A DNA stretch of 64,000 nucleotides from Photobacterium piscicola. GTDB taxonomy: Bacteria > Pseudomonadota > Gammaproteobacteria > Enterobacterales > Vibrionaceae. Shown here piece by piece: positions 33,802-42,280 of this stretch. The stretch is taken from NCBI RefSeq assembly GCF_900166965.1, contig NZ_FUZI01000001.1:372001-436000 (forward strand). The letters run 5' to 3'. The notes beneath the pieces are model-generated. The model was not told the origin of the DNA. It ran no database searches and worked only from the letters and a program-made list of their open reading frames with translations. Position 1 is the stretch's first letter; each line of letters starts with the position of its first letter. The position numbers and the translations under genes were made by a program.

Positions 33802-35061
33802 TTAAAAACCAAATCCAACCCCAGCAGCAATACCTGCGTCATGTTGGCTATCATCAGAAGCGGCTAAAGTGACAATACCGTGCTGACCGACATCGAATTT
33901 TCCTCCAATAGCCATTGCCGATTGGTTATCATAATTAGCGACACCCATACCAAGAGTATAGTGATAACCTTGTCGCATTGGGATTGATGTCATCGCCATT
34001 GCACTTGCAATACCCGCATTGGCTTGATTATGTACTTTTTCAATATTGTGGGAAAGTAAGTCGACTTTTTGATCCGTATATTCATTCGCGGCAGATAACG
34101 TAGCCGCTGATTTATTATTAGTATAAGTATTGGCTTGTTGTACGGCGTTGATACTTTGCTGATGGCTGTATTTATTTGCAGTGGTGAGTGTTGTTGCGGA
34201 TTTATCATTAGTATAACTATTGGCTTGTTTTACCGCATTAACACTTTGTTGCTGGCTATAATTATTCGCAGTGGTGAGTGTTGTTGCAGCTTTATTATCA
34301 GTATAAGTATTAGCTTGTTGTACTGCGTTGACACTTTGTTGATGACTATATGTTTTTGCTTCGGTTAGTGTTGAGGCTACTTTTGTATTAGTATAATTTT
34401 CTGTTGCTTTTATACCTTTATTTAATTGACTGACATTCACCGCATCAGTACTCGCGATACCTGAATTTACATGCTCTAAACGACGTTGGATTTGATTATT
34501 ACCAAAGGAGACTTGACCATCAATTGATTGTGATTGGTTACCTATTGCAATTGAACCTCGAGTACCTGTGGCATGGGCATAATTACCAATAGCAATATTG
34601 GAGGTTGATGAACGAGCGTTTGTACCTAATGCGGTAGAATAGCTACCATTAGCTTGGGCGCCAGAGCCAAAAGCAACGGCTGCATTACCAATCGCATGTG
34701 CTGTTGATCCAAAGGCTTCAGCTTGAATGCCTTTAACAATAGCCCCTGAGCCAAAAGAAGATGAACTATTACCGTGAGTATTTGCGTTTGAGCCAAAAGA
34801 TGCAGATTGATCGCCGACAGCCGTTGCGGCAACACCTATTGCAACCGCAGCATCACCTTGAGCGATAGCTTGATAACCTTCAGAAACACTTGAATTACCC
34901 TGAGCACTGGCGTTAGGACCAACTGAAATAGACGTTGTACTGTTTTTTACATTGGCGTCATTACCAATAATGACATTATTTGATTGAGCCGTTGGCGTTT
35001 CAGCCATACTTGATGCAGATAAAGTAGCAAGTATTAAATAGGCTAAGTGATGTTTTTTCAT
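33802..35061 (-). CDS. YadA-like trimeric autotransporter adhesin
   Basis: A 419-residue trimeric autotransporter. Signal peptide MKKHHLAYLILATLSASSMAE (start ATG 35061, AAGGGG upstream). A left-handed beta-roll head (about 25-190) is built of repeats of the form (S/A)xAxGxxSxA(x)G, for example AVAIGVAATAVGDQSASFGS. A neck VNSGIASTDAVNVSQLNKGI follows. The stalk contains 3.5 near-identical 30-residue units (KAATTLTTANNYSQQQSVNA and relatives). The C-terminal 70 residues form the YadA membrane anchor (AMTSIPMRQGYHYTLGMGVA to VGFGF). Predicted to trimerise at the outer membrane and bind surfaces. Confidence 0.95.
   Translation of the reverse strand: MKKHHLAYLILATLSASSMAETPTAQSNNVIIGNDANVKNSTTSISVGPNASAQGNSSVSEGYQAIAQGDAAVAIGVAATAVGDQSASFGSNANTHGNSSSSFGSGAIVKGIQAEAFGSTAHAIGNAAVAFGSGAQANGSYSTALGTNARSSTSNIAIGNYAHATGTRGSIAIGNQSQSIDGQVSFGNNQIQRRLEHVNSGIASTDAVNVSQLNKGIKATENYTNTKVASTLTEAKTYSHQQSVNAVQQANTYTDNKAATTLTTANNYSQQQSVNAVKQANSYTNDKSATTLTTANKYSHQQSINAVQQANTYTNNKSAATLSAANEYTDQKVDLLSHNIEKVHNQANAGIASAMAMTSIPMRQGYHYTLGMGVANYDNQSAMAIGGKFDVGQHGIVTLAASDDSQHDAGIAAGVGFGF
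34069..34383 (-). repeat. 3.5 tandem 90-bp coding repeats in the adhesin stalk
   Basis: Units begin at 34383, 34293 and 34203, with a half unit from 34113 to 34069. Each codes for 30 residues such as KSATTLTTAN...SVNAVQQANTYTNN. DNA identity between units is high, so copy number can change by slippage or recombination without breaking the frame. Confidence 0.9.
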
Positions 35062-35316
35062 AATAGAGCCCCTTGTTTCTATATAGAGATAGTAGAGCAA
35101 GAGGATGTATGAAAGTTAGTAGCAGAATTTAAATAACAGAAACCAAAACTGAACAAATCATAATCAATGGCAGAATGTGATTTTTTATGCTTTTAAAAAC
35201 GGTATAAAACGTATTTAAATGGGTGCTTATGCATTTGTTGCGGGTTGATTTGTAATTTTTTCAGTATTAATAAATATTACTTGTTTCTAATTGTGGCTAT
35301 TTAGTGCTCAAGGTGA

Positions 35317-35664
35317 CTAATTATTGTTGTTTATCTTGTTGTGATGCTGATGCTTTTTTTTCGCTGCGTTTTTATGTGATAAACACTCACTATAATCATT
35401 AAAACCTTTTTGTTGGCATTCAATAACTTTATTTTTCATTTGATTTAATTCAGTATTATTACGGACTGAATAAATATTGCCGTTAGTACAAGTAATTGAA
35501 ATTATACCATTGGGCTCAAAATGATAGCCTTCAATGTCACTTCCACAGGGGTTAAACCCTATATCTGCTTTTACGCTGACTTTAGTTGGAATAACTCGCA
35601 CACTTTCAGTTACACATCCTACTAATAATAAACAAAACAAGGTTGTAATAATAAATTGTCTCAT
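35317..35664 (-). CDS. Small lipoprotein (115 aa)
   Basis: A 115-residue protein with a type II signal peptide (FIITTLFCLLLVGC). After the lipid Cys the mature part has four further cysteines (NPCGSD, ITCTNG, IECQQ, SECLSH) that could form two disulfides. The tail is His/Asn-rich (KKKHQHHNKINNNN). No family recognised. It is followed by a His-rich mini-gene of similar character, so a metal-related role is possible but unproven. Confidence 0.75.
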   Translation of the reverse strand: MRQFIITTLFCLLLVGCVTESVRVIPTKVSVKADIGFNPCGSDIEGYHFEPNGIISITCTNGNIYSVRNNTELNQMKNKVIECQQKGFNDYSECLSHKNAAKKKHQHHNKINNNN

Positions 35665-35754
35665 GTAATGAAAAGCTTTTTAAAGGTAATGAAGATGGCA
35701 ATTATAAATGAAAAAAGTATGAATATCATGTTATGAAGAGCTAATTGATCACAG

Positions 35755-35790
35755 TAAAGCATACTAATATATTTGTCAGTATGCTTTAGT
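35755..35790. terminator. Stem-loop between the lipoprotein and His-rich genes
   Basis: An 11-bp perfect inverted repeat (35755-35765 with 35778-35788, core AAAGCATACT) lies downstream of the minus-strand His-rich gene (35805-36047). There is no strong T run, so a terminator function is tentative. Confidence 0.4.
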
Positions 35791-35804
35791 CTGCTGAAGA
35801 ATAA

Positions 35805-36047
35805 TTATTCTTCGTCACTATTAATGATAGTAACGGGACCATAATAATGATGGTGATGATGCGTTGTATAATGGTGATGGTGAGTATCTTTATGTGCGGT
35901 ACCAACACCACCATGGATATGATGTCCATGTGATGGTTCATGTTCACGATATTGTTGGTGATCTTTATCATGTTTGTGTTTTTCATTATCAGTATAATGA
36001 TGTTTCATTGTTTCATGCGTTGATTCTTTTGTTTTTTGAGTTGCCAT
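35805..36047 (-). CDS. Histidine-rich small protein (80 aa)
   Basis: An 80-residue hydrophilic protein with 21 His, clustered as SHGHHIH, THHHHYTTHHHHHYY and single sites. It has no signal peptide or membrane segment, so it is probably cytoplasmic. AGAGG lies six bases upstream of the ATG, which favours this strand over a 61-residue antisense frame. The next gene, divergently transcribed 320 bp away, is a ZIP metal transporter. Binding of Zn, Ni or Cu is inferred from composition and context, not from homology. Confidence 0.7.
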   Translation of the reverse strand: MATQKTKESTHETMKHHYTDNEKHKHDKDHQQYREHEPSHGHHIHGGVGTAHKDTHHHHYTTHHHHHYYGPVTIINSDEE

Positions 36048-36369
36048 AAATACCTCTATTTTATGATATATCTGGACTCAGTAAGCGTAGTTCATTTTTA
36101 AATAGAAAGGGTTGTTTGGCTTTTTTTTATGCACTTTTGCTATATAAATAAAATAATCTTAATTTCATTTTTAATGTAATTCATTGATTAATAATATTTT
36201 TCAAGTTTATTCGTGGTTATATTTAAAAGAGATAGTTATTCTTTATTATTTAAAAAAGAGCATTAATTAATATTGTTGCTATATGGAATTAATGTTTTAC
36301 ATTCAAATTGTTCGCAGAGTCACACGGTAAGTGCTATAACGTTGGCTGTTTAACGATGCGGAATACAAC
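36048..36369. other. Divergent promoter region, His-rich gene / ZIP gene
   Basis: An AT-rich 322-bp gap. I saw no Zur-like palindrome matching TGTTATANTATAACA and no other clear operator. No small ORF stands out. Confidence 0.4.
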
Positions 36370-37125
36370 ATGAATCTCGATGAATTTAAAATATTATCAG
36401 TAGTGCTGATTTTTATAACTACTGTACTTGCGGGATTGTATCCGTTTTTACGTAAATTTAAAACGACCCGACCATTAGAATCTCCGGCAGCAGAAGCCTT
36501 AGCATCAGGTGTTTTTCTAGGTGCAGGTCTTATTCATATGCTGGGTGATGCCTCTAAATCATTTTTAGATCATGGTATTGAATATCCAATTGCCTTTGTA
36601 TTAGCCGGCAGCGTGTTCTTATTATTATTATGGTTTGAACACTTAGGTCGCCGTTTAGATGAACATGGCGACAGTAACAGTCCTGCATTCGCTATTTTAG
36701 CGATGGTCATTCTATCTATTCATTCGTTACTTGCGGGTACGGTGCTTGGATTAAGTGGTTCAATTACAATGATGGTTATGATCCTCATTGCTATTCTAGC
36801 GCATAAATGGGCAGCAAGTTTTTCACTGGCTGTGCAATTAAGTAAAAGCCGCTTGTCGTTGCGCCAATCTTTAACTATGTTTGCACTATTTACGATAATG
36901 TTGCCGCTTGGTGTGGGGTTAGGATCGGGTATTTTAGACTATACCGAAAACTATCCATTATTAGAGCCTATCTTTTATTCATTAGCTGCTGGTACATTTT
37001 TGTACCTTGGTACATTGCATGGTTTAAAACAGTCAACCATGGTTGATAAATGCTGTGATTTAAAGAATTTCACTTTTGTCGTTATCGGTTTTGTTTTAAT
37101 GGCCGTGGTTGCTATTTGGGCTTGA
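36370..37125 (+). CDS. ZIP-family metal transporter
   Basis: A 251-residue inner-membrane transporter of the ZIP family, probably importing zinc or another divalent metal. About eight membrane helices are visible. The signature regions are LIHMLGDAS in TM2-3, SIHSLLAGTVLGLSG in TM4 and LAHKWAASFSL in TM5. The usual Glu of the TM4 motif (HxxxE-G) and the TM5 one are replaced by Ala or Ser, as in the ZIP1-3-like subgroup, so the metal site may differ from ZupT. A short hairpin (37157-37186) follows. It lies divergently next to the His-rich gene. Confidence 0.88.
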   Translation: MNLDEFKILSVVLIFITTVLAGLYPFLRKFKTTRPLESPAAEALASGVFLGAGLIHMLGDASKSFLDHGIEYPIAFVLAGSVFLLLLWFEHLGRRLDEHGDSNSPAFAILAMVILSIHSLLAGTVLGLSGSITMMVMILIAILAHKWAASFSLAVQLSKSRLSLRQSLTMFALFTIMLPLGVGLGSGILDYTENYPLLEPIFYSLAAGTFLYLGTLHGLKQSTMVDKCCDLKNFTFVVIGFVLMAVVAIWA

Positions 37126-37156
37126 TTGTTTTATTACGCTAAATTCCACCTTATTG

Positions 37157-37186
37157 TCCGCGTTAGTTACTTCTAGCTAACGCGGA
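37157..37186 (+). terminator. Hairpin after the ZIP gene
   Basis: TCCGCGTTAG (37157-37166) pairs perfectly with CTAACGCGGA (37177-37186). There is no strong T run, so this is a terminator-like structure of moderate confidence. Confidence 0.5.
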
Positions 37187-37368
37187 ACTGCTTTATCTGG
37201 GTAATACCCTAACGTCATTACATCATCTTGTCTTTGAGTTAGAAACTGATGTGCTAATTATTTAAAAGTTGATCCCCCTCACGTGCAATGGGACAAATGT
37301 CCTCATCTTAGATAAAGATACCTTTTACAATTGCTTCAAATTATTAATAAGAACAAAAGGATTAACGG

Positions 37369-38097
37369 ATGGACTTTCTTTCTTGGTTTGATATCAATAA
37401 CACCCTTGTTAATTTTCCAATCGGTGACGGTTATGCAATGTCATGGATTGAAGCAATTGGTACTGTCTTTGGTCTGCTGTGTATTTGGTTTGCCAGTAAA
37501 GAAAAAACCATAAATTTCTTTTTTGGTCTTATTAATGTCACCTTGTTTTGTATTATTTTCTTTCAAATTCAATTGTATGGGTTGTTGCTATTACAAGTAT
37601 TCTTCTTTGTTGCCAATATTTATGGTTGGTTCGCATGGACAAGACCAACTAGCGAGGGAGATAACTTAGAGGTTCGGTGGTTAAGTAAGCCAAAATTAGT
37701 CATGACCGTGACATTAAGTGCAATTGCGATTGGGTTACTAACGGTTTATATCAACCCCGTGTTTTTTGCTTTAGCTAATTTCGCTGTAGATATATTGAAT
37801 GTTTTCGGTGCTAATTTAGCGGCTCCAACATTACAACCCGGCGCGTTCCCATTTTGGGATGCTACCATGACGGTACTGTCTATTGTGGCACAGATTCTAA
37901 TGACACGTAAGTATGTTGAAAACTGGATTGTGTGGGTAGTTATTAATATCATCAGCGTCGGTTTATATGCAGTACAAGGCGTGTATGCAATGTCTATTCA
38001 GTATGCAATTCTACTCTTTGTTGCGGCAAATGGTGCCCGTTGCTGGATTGCAATTGCGAACAGAAATAAACCACAAGCTAAGAAGGTTATCGCATGA
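37369..38097 (+). CDS. pnuC: Nicotinamide riboside transporter PnuC
   Basis: A 242-residue inner-membrane protein with seven hydrophobic helices typical of PnuC (family pattern IEAIGTVFGLLCIWFASKEK, NFFFGLINVTLF, FFFVANIYGWFAWTRP). PnuC takes up nicotinamide riboside (or related vitamins in PnuT/PnuX forms) by facilitated diffusion. It overlaps the next gene by four bases (ATGA), so the two are coupled. This pairing with a nucleoside phosphorylase suggests that the imported riboside is split or that the cargo is another nucleoside. Upstream sequence carries no recognised NAD or thiamine riboswitch. Confidence 0.92.
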   Translation: MDFLSWFDINNTLVNFPIGDGYAMSWIEAIGTVFGLLCIWFASKEKTINFFFGLINVTLFCIIFFQIQLYGLLLLQVFFFVANIYGWFAWTRPTSEGDNLEVRWLSKPKLVMTVTLSAIAIGLLTVYINPVFFALANFAVDILNVFGANLAAPTLQPGAFPFWDATMTVLSIVAQILMTRKYVENWIVWVVINIISVGLYAVQGVYAMSIQYAILLFVAANGARCWIAIANRNKPQAKKVIA

Positions 38098-38828
38098 ATC
38101 AACAACCTCATTTATTAATTAGTCACGGTCAAATTGCCACGAGTATTTTAGTCTGCGGTGAGCCTGATAGAGTAAATCGAATTGCGGAACGTTTTTTAAC
38201 AAATAGTGTGTTAATTGCTGAAAATCGTGAATACCGTATTATTAATGGCGACTATCAGGGTAAACCCGTTACATTGTGTAGTACGGGGATGGGCGCACCA
38301 TCAATGATTATTGCTTTGGAAGAACTTAAGCGATGTGGTGCTGAATATATTATCCGTGTTGGCTCAGCAGGGGCACTGCAATCAAATATTGGTTTAGGTG
38401 AACTCATTGTTGCCGAAGGTGCAGTGCGAGATGAAGGTGGCTCTAAAGCATATATTCCAAGTGAATTTCCGGCTATTGCTGATCATCAATTGGTTCACTT
38501 ATTAAAAACAGATTTATCGCAACAGAATATTAACTATCATAGTGGCATTGTACGTTCTCACGATAGTTTTTATACCGATGAAGAAGATAATATTTGTGAG
38601 TATTGGCATAAAAAAGGCGTATTAGGGGCTGATATGGAGACTTCTGCCTTATTAACGGTGGGGCGTTTACGTCAACTAAAAACAGCCGCAATTTTGAATA
38701 ACGTGGTGCTTTATCAGCAGAATGTAAGTGAAGGGATTAGTGCTTATGTTAATGAAGCTGAAGATATGATTAAAGGGGAACAGTTAGCTGCCCATACTGC
38801 GCTGAATGCCCTTATTAAGGTTGTTTAA
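38094..38828 (+). CDS. Nucleoside phosphorylase (Udp/DeoD superfamily)
   Basis: A 244-residue cytoplasmic enzyme that splits a nucleoside with phosphate to give a free base and ribose-1-phosphate. Family features: GEPDRVNRIAERF near the N terminus, STGMGAPSMIIALEELKRCG near 60-80, IIRVGSAGALQ near 84-94, and GADMETSALLTVGR near 180-193. The ADMET segment is typical of the uridine/purine phosphorylases. The starting ATGA overlaps pnuC by four bases. Specificity cannot be read from sequence; action on nicotinamide riboside or on common nucleosides is possible. A terminator follows at 38849-38881. Confidence 0.88.
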   Translation: MNQQPHLLISHGQIATSILVCGEPDRVNRIAERFLTNSVLIAENREYRIINGDYQGKPVTLCSTGMGAPSMIIALEELKRCGAEYIIRVGSAGALQSNIGLGELIVAEGAVRDEGGSKAYIPSEFPAIADHQLVHLLKTDLSQQNINYHSGIVRSHDSFYTDEEDNICEYWHKKGVLGADMETSALLTVGRLRQLKTAAILNNVVLYQQNVSEGISAYVNEAEDMIKGEQLAAHTALNALIKVV

Positions 38829-38848
38829 GTCTATTTAATCACCAAATT

Positions 38849-38881
38849 AATAGCCCGATTGTTATAAATTGGGCTATTTTA
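38849..38881 (+). terminator. Intrinsic terminator of the pnuC operon
   Basis: AATAGCCC...ATT (38849-38860) pairs with AAT...GGGCTATT (38867-38878) with one mismatch, followed by TTTT-rich sequence, 21 bp after the phosphorylase stop. Confidence 0.75.
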
Positions 38882-38961
38882 ATGTGCACTATACATTTTC
38901 CTATTCAGTGCCATAAAAACCCGCTATCTTGATTTAAAATGAAACAATAGTGATATGCGCA

Positions 38962-39657
38962 ATGCAATTGACTCCTTCCTCCTCAACCCGTTTTAGTGAT
39001 TACCTAACCCAACATTATGCGAGTTTTCGCCAAGCACTATATAAGTGTCAAATCGGCAGTAAACGCTACCAAATCGGCGATGCTATCATGCAGCAAGGTC
39101 AGGATATTACTCAGTTAATGATTGTGCCTGTTGGACGAGTGTCGATGCATATTTGTGCTGTTAATGGGCGTCGTTTTCAATTGGGAGAGATGGACTGTAA
39201 CTATAATGTCTTTGGTGAAATGGAGTTCTTTACTAAAACATCATGCCAATGGTCGGTTATTGTTGAAGAAGCGATAGAAATTGACATTCTTGATATGAAA
39301 AAAGTAGAGAAATTACTGTTAGAACGCCCTGAGTTTAGTTTGTTTTTTGCTTCTGCATTGGCGCTTGATTACCAAGATTCGCTTGATATTTACACCTACC
39401 GTTTATTACATCCCATTACTTACAATATTGCATTTGATTTACTTCAGCACGCCCGTAATTCGATGACCCTTGGTCGATTTAATAAAGCAGATAAAGAAGC
39501 TGAACGGTTTGGCACATCAAGCCGTGTTTATCGACGCGCATTAAAGACATTGATTCAGCAAGGATTAGTTGAGAAACAAGGTTCTGAGCTTATTATTGTG
39601 GATCTGGCTGGGTTACAGAAGTTTGTAGATCACTTTGAAGATTATGAATTATCGTAA
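38962..39657 (+). CDS. Crp/Fnr-family transcriptional regulator
   Basis: A 231-residue regulator with an N-terminal cyclic-nucleotide-binding-like beta barrel (about 25-125; YQIGDAIMQQGQDITQLMIV, GEMDCNYNVFGEMEFFTKTS). A dimerisation helix follows, then a C-terminal winged helix-turn-helix (RFGTSSRVYRRALKTLIQQG near 190-210). No FNR-type cysteine cluster is present, so it is unlikely to sense oxygen through Fe-S. The closest look is to YeiL-like or Vibrio orphan regulators. Start ATG 38962; an upstream GTG four codons earlier is possible. No ribosome binding site is obvious. Confidence 0.85.
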   Translation: MQLTPSSSTRFSDYLTQHYASFRQALYKCQIGSKRYQIGDAIMQQGQDITQLMIVPVGRVSMHICAVNGRRFQLGEMDCNYNVFGEMEFFTKTSCQWSVIVEEAIEIDILDMKKVEKLLLERPEFSLFFASALALDYQDSLDIYTYRLLHPITYNIAFDLLQHARNSMTLGRFNKADKEAERFGTSSRVYRRALKTLIQQGLVEKQGSELIIVDLAGLQKFVDHFEDYELS

Positions 39658-39679
39658 GTTGTTTCTGAGTTTTTAAAAT

Positions 39680-39712
39680 AACAATGGCGACTGATTAAGC
39701 CGCCATTGTTTG
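39680..39712. terminator. Bidirectional terminator between the regulator and ptrB
   Basis: AACAATGGCG (39680-39689) pairs perfectly with CGCCATTGTT (39701-39710) across an 11-base loop, between two convergent stop codons. The minus strand reads TTATTTTAAA after it. Confidence 0.6.
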
Positions 39713-39776
39713 ATGTTATTACTTGATATTTATGATTACGCATAATGTTATGCGTTGATAACTTATTACGGTTCAG

Positions 39777-41894
39777 CTAGATTAATTTCTGTTCAGCCAA
39801 TAGATCAATAAAGAACGCGTATTCAAGTGCATCTTCATGGAGAGCCTTAAAGCGACCTGATGCGCCACCATGACCTGCTTCCATATCTACTTTAAACAAC
39901 AGACGGTTATCGTTCGTTTTAACATCACGCAGCTTAGCAACCCATTTCATTGGCTCGAAATACTGCACCTGCGAATCATGTAACCCCGTCGTCACCAATA
40001 GGTGAGGGTAGTCATGAGCGGCAATGTTATCGTAGGGTGAATAGCTCAACATGTAGTCGTAGTACTCTTTGTGGTTAGGATTTCCCCACTCATCATACTC
40101 GTTAGTTGTTAGTGGAATTGATTCATCAAGCATGGTGGTAACAATATCAACAAACGGTACGTGAGCTGCAACGCCACAGTAAAGCTCAGGGGCTTGGTTG
40201 ATAATCGCGCCCATTAATAAACCGCCCGCAGAGCCACCGACAGCGAAGATCTTGTCTTTTGCGCCATAGCCTTGTTCTACTAATGATCGGGTAACATCAA
40301 TAAAGTCATTAAAGGTGTTTTGCTTGGTGAGTTTCTTACCATCTTCATACCAAGGGCGGCCCAACATTTCAGAACCACGAATATGCGCAATCGCATACAC
40401 AAAACCGCGATCTAATAAGCTTAAACGAGTTGATGAAAAGCTTGGGTCAATGATAGCGCCGTATGATCCATAACCATATTGATACAACGGGTTAGTGCCA
40501 TCTTTTTTAAAGCAATCTTTACGATAAACCAGTGATACCGGAACGGATTTACCATCACGAGCGGGTATCATAATACGTTCAGAACGGTAATTATTCGCAT
40601 CAAAATCACCGAGAATTTGTGCTTGCTTGAGTACTACATTACTGCCATCGTTCAGATTAAAATCGTAGTGAGTACCTGGTGTGGTCATGCTTGAGTAATA
40701 CAGGCGTAATTTGTCTGAATCAATCTCTTTATTACCGTAAAGATAAAGTGTGAATGCTTCATCGTTGAAATGTAATTGTTGCTGCTGTTGAGTGTGCAGA
40801 TCACGCACAGTAATGCGAGTTAAGCCATTCTCACGCTGCTGATATACTAGATAATCATTAAAGATCTCGTAATCTTCCAACATTGCGCCTTCTTGCGCAG
40901 GGATCACGTCTTGCCAATGATCTTTATTGGCGATATCAGTTGTAGCCACTTTCATTAAACGGAAGTTAACCGCTTCATAGTTAGTGTGAATATAGAACCA
41001 GTCATCAAGCTTAGAAATACTGTATTCCAAGCCAACTTCACGATCTAAGAACGATACAGCTTGCGCATTGGCATCGTTAGCATCAATGAAAGAAACGGCG
41101 CTAGTTTCAGTACTTGAATGCCAGATGTAAACCAGAGAGTTGTCTTTGCTTTTACCGATTGAGGTGTAAAAAGTCTGATCGGTTTCCTCAAAGATTAACT
41201 GATCGTCAGCTTGTGGTGTACCTAAGCGGTGACGATAAACCTGATAACCTAATAAGGTTTGTGGGTCTTTGTGAATATAGTAAAACGCTTGGTTATCATT
41301 TTGCCAAGCAACAGAGCCGCTAGTACCTGTAATTTCATCAGCAAGGTACTGACCTGTGGTGAGATCTTTAATTTTAATGGTGTAAATACGACGGCTTACC
41401 GTGTCTTCACCATAAGCTAATAAGTTTTCGTTAAGGCTAATGCTGACACTGGAAACATCATAGTAATCATGCTCAGATGCGAGTTGGTTTAGATCGAGTA
41501 AGACTTGCTTATCGGTACCCGAAAAATCAGTAGCGCGCACTGAAATAGGGTATTCATTATCGCCAGAGACTTCACTTGAATAGTAATAACTGCCTTGCTT
41601 TACAGGGACGGTATTATCATCTTTAACAATACGTCCTTTTAGCTCATCAAATAATGTTTGCTGTAATGCAGTGGTGTGTGCCATTACTGCATCTGTGTAA
41701 CTATTTTCAGCATTTAGATGCGCGATGATCTCAGGATCTGTGCGGCTGTCATCTCGCATCCAATAGTAATCATCAATACGCGTATCATTATGGATGCTCA
41801 TCTCATGGGGGATTTTCTTAGCAACAGGGGCGCTCACGGCCTGAGTGTTGCTATTATCATGAGATGTCGCTGATGCTGATGTTGTGTCGTTCAA
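39777..41894 (-). CDS. ptrB: Oligopeptidase B (S9 prolyl-oligopeptidase family)
   Basis: A cytoplasmic serine peptidase that cuts short peptides after Lys/Arg. The 705-residue protein has the N-terminal YYWMRDDSR start of the propeller domain, and the catalytic Ser555 in GGSAGGLLMGAI. The catalytic Asp is expected in TTGLHDSQVQYFEP and the His in EAGHGGASGRF. A TTG start at 41894 is chosen because AAGGA lies seven bases upstream and no in-frame ATG occurs for about 30 codons. The N-terminal 25 residues (Ser/Ala-rich) are not conserved. It is monocistronic, with no signal peptide. Confidence 0.95.
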   Translation of the reverse strand: MNDTTSASATSHDNSNTQAVSAPVAKKIPHEMSIHNDTRIDDYYWMRDDSRTDPEIIAHLNAENSYTDAVMAHTTALQQTLFDELKGRIVKDDNTVPVKQGSYYYSSEVSGDNEYPISVRATDFSGTDKQVLLDLNQLASEHDYYDVSSVSISLNENLLAYGEDTVSRRIYTIKIKDLTTGQYLADEITGTSGSVAWQNDNQAFYYIHKDPQTLLGYQVYRHRLGTPQADDQLIFEETDQTFYTSIGKSKDNSLVYIWHSSTETSAVSFIDANDANAQAVSFLDREVGLEYSISKLDDWFYIHTNYEAVNFRLMKVATTDIANKDHWQDVIPAQEGAMLEDYEIFNDYLVYQQRENGLTRITVRDLHTQQQQQLHFNDEAFTLYLYGNKEIDSDKLRLYYSSMTTPGTHYDFNLNDGSNVVLKQAQILGDFDANNYRSERIMIPARDGKSVPVSLVYRKDCFKKDGTNPLYQYGYGSYGAIIDPSFSSTRLSLLDRGFVYAIAHIRGSEMLGRPWYEDGKKLTKQNTFNDFIDVTRSLVEQGYGAKDKIFAVGGSAGGLLMGAIINQAPELYCGVAAHVPFVDIVTTMLDESIPLTTNEYDEWGNPNHKEYYDYMLSYSPYDNIAAHDYPHLLVTTGLHDSQVQYFEPMKWVAKLRDVKTNDNRLLFKVDMEAGHGGASGRFKALHEDALEYAFFIDLLAEQKLI

Positions 41895-42204
41895 AGTGTT
41901 GTCCTTTTGTGGCTACTGGGTGAGATAAACCACTGAGTAAAACCAATAGATACAGCAATATTATTTGCTTTGATGGTAATAACCTTGGGGCTATTGGTGG
42001 CTTTTTCAATCCTTCGTTTTACAAAATAGAATGACTAATGGCTACATGAATTGAAGATGCTTATTGAGAGGAGAAAGCAGAACAGTAATTGATGTTTTCA
42101 TTATTGAGTTATCTAGCTGAAGTTATTGGTTTTTATGTGATTTATAAAAGAGGGCTACATTTCTATTCTTAACATATAAGAATGAATAAAAACGGCCAAT
42201 CAAG

Positions 42205-42220
42205 CGTGATAAAGATCACA
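42205..42220. promoter_or_regulatory. CRP-like site upstream of the 42281 gene
   Basis: CGTGATAAAGATCACA agrees with TGTGA-N6-TCACA at 9 of 10 specified bases. It lies about 60 bp before the ATG of the unknown anchored protein. It is the third CRP-like site in this window with a similar offset from a start. Confidence 0.6.
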
Positions 42221-42280
42221 AAAAATACAGGGTAACTATTTATGATGAAATAAGATTATGATCGAATAAATTGTTATTAA

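Noticed and set aside
34069..34383. CRISPR-like repeat array
   Set aside because: The 90-bp period is in frame inside the adhesin gene and has no spacers between repeats.
35864..36049. Plus-strand open frame opposite the His-rich gene
   Set aside because: It is rich in Val, His and Tyr only because the other strand encodes His. The minus strand has AGAGG before its ATG; this frame has no such site.
42092..42172. 26-residue ORF MFSLLSYLAEVIGFYVIYKR... between ptrB and the 42281 gene
   Set aside because: It looks like a tiny membrane peptide, but the AGGAG is about 18 bases from the ATG, too far to count as support.
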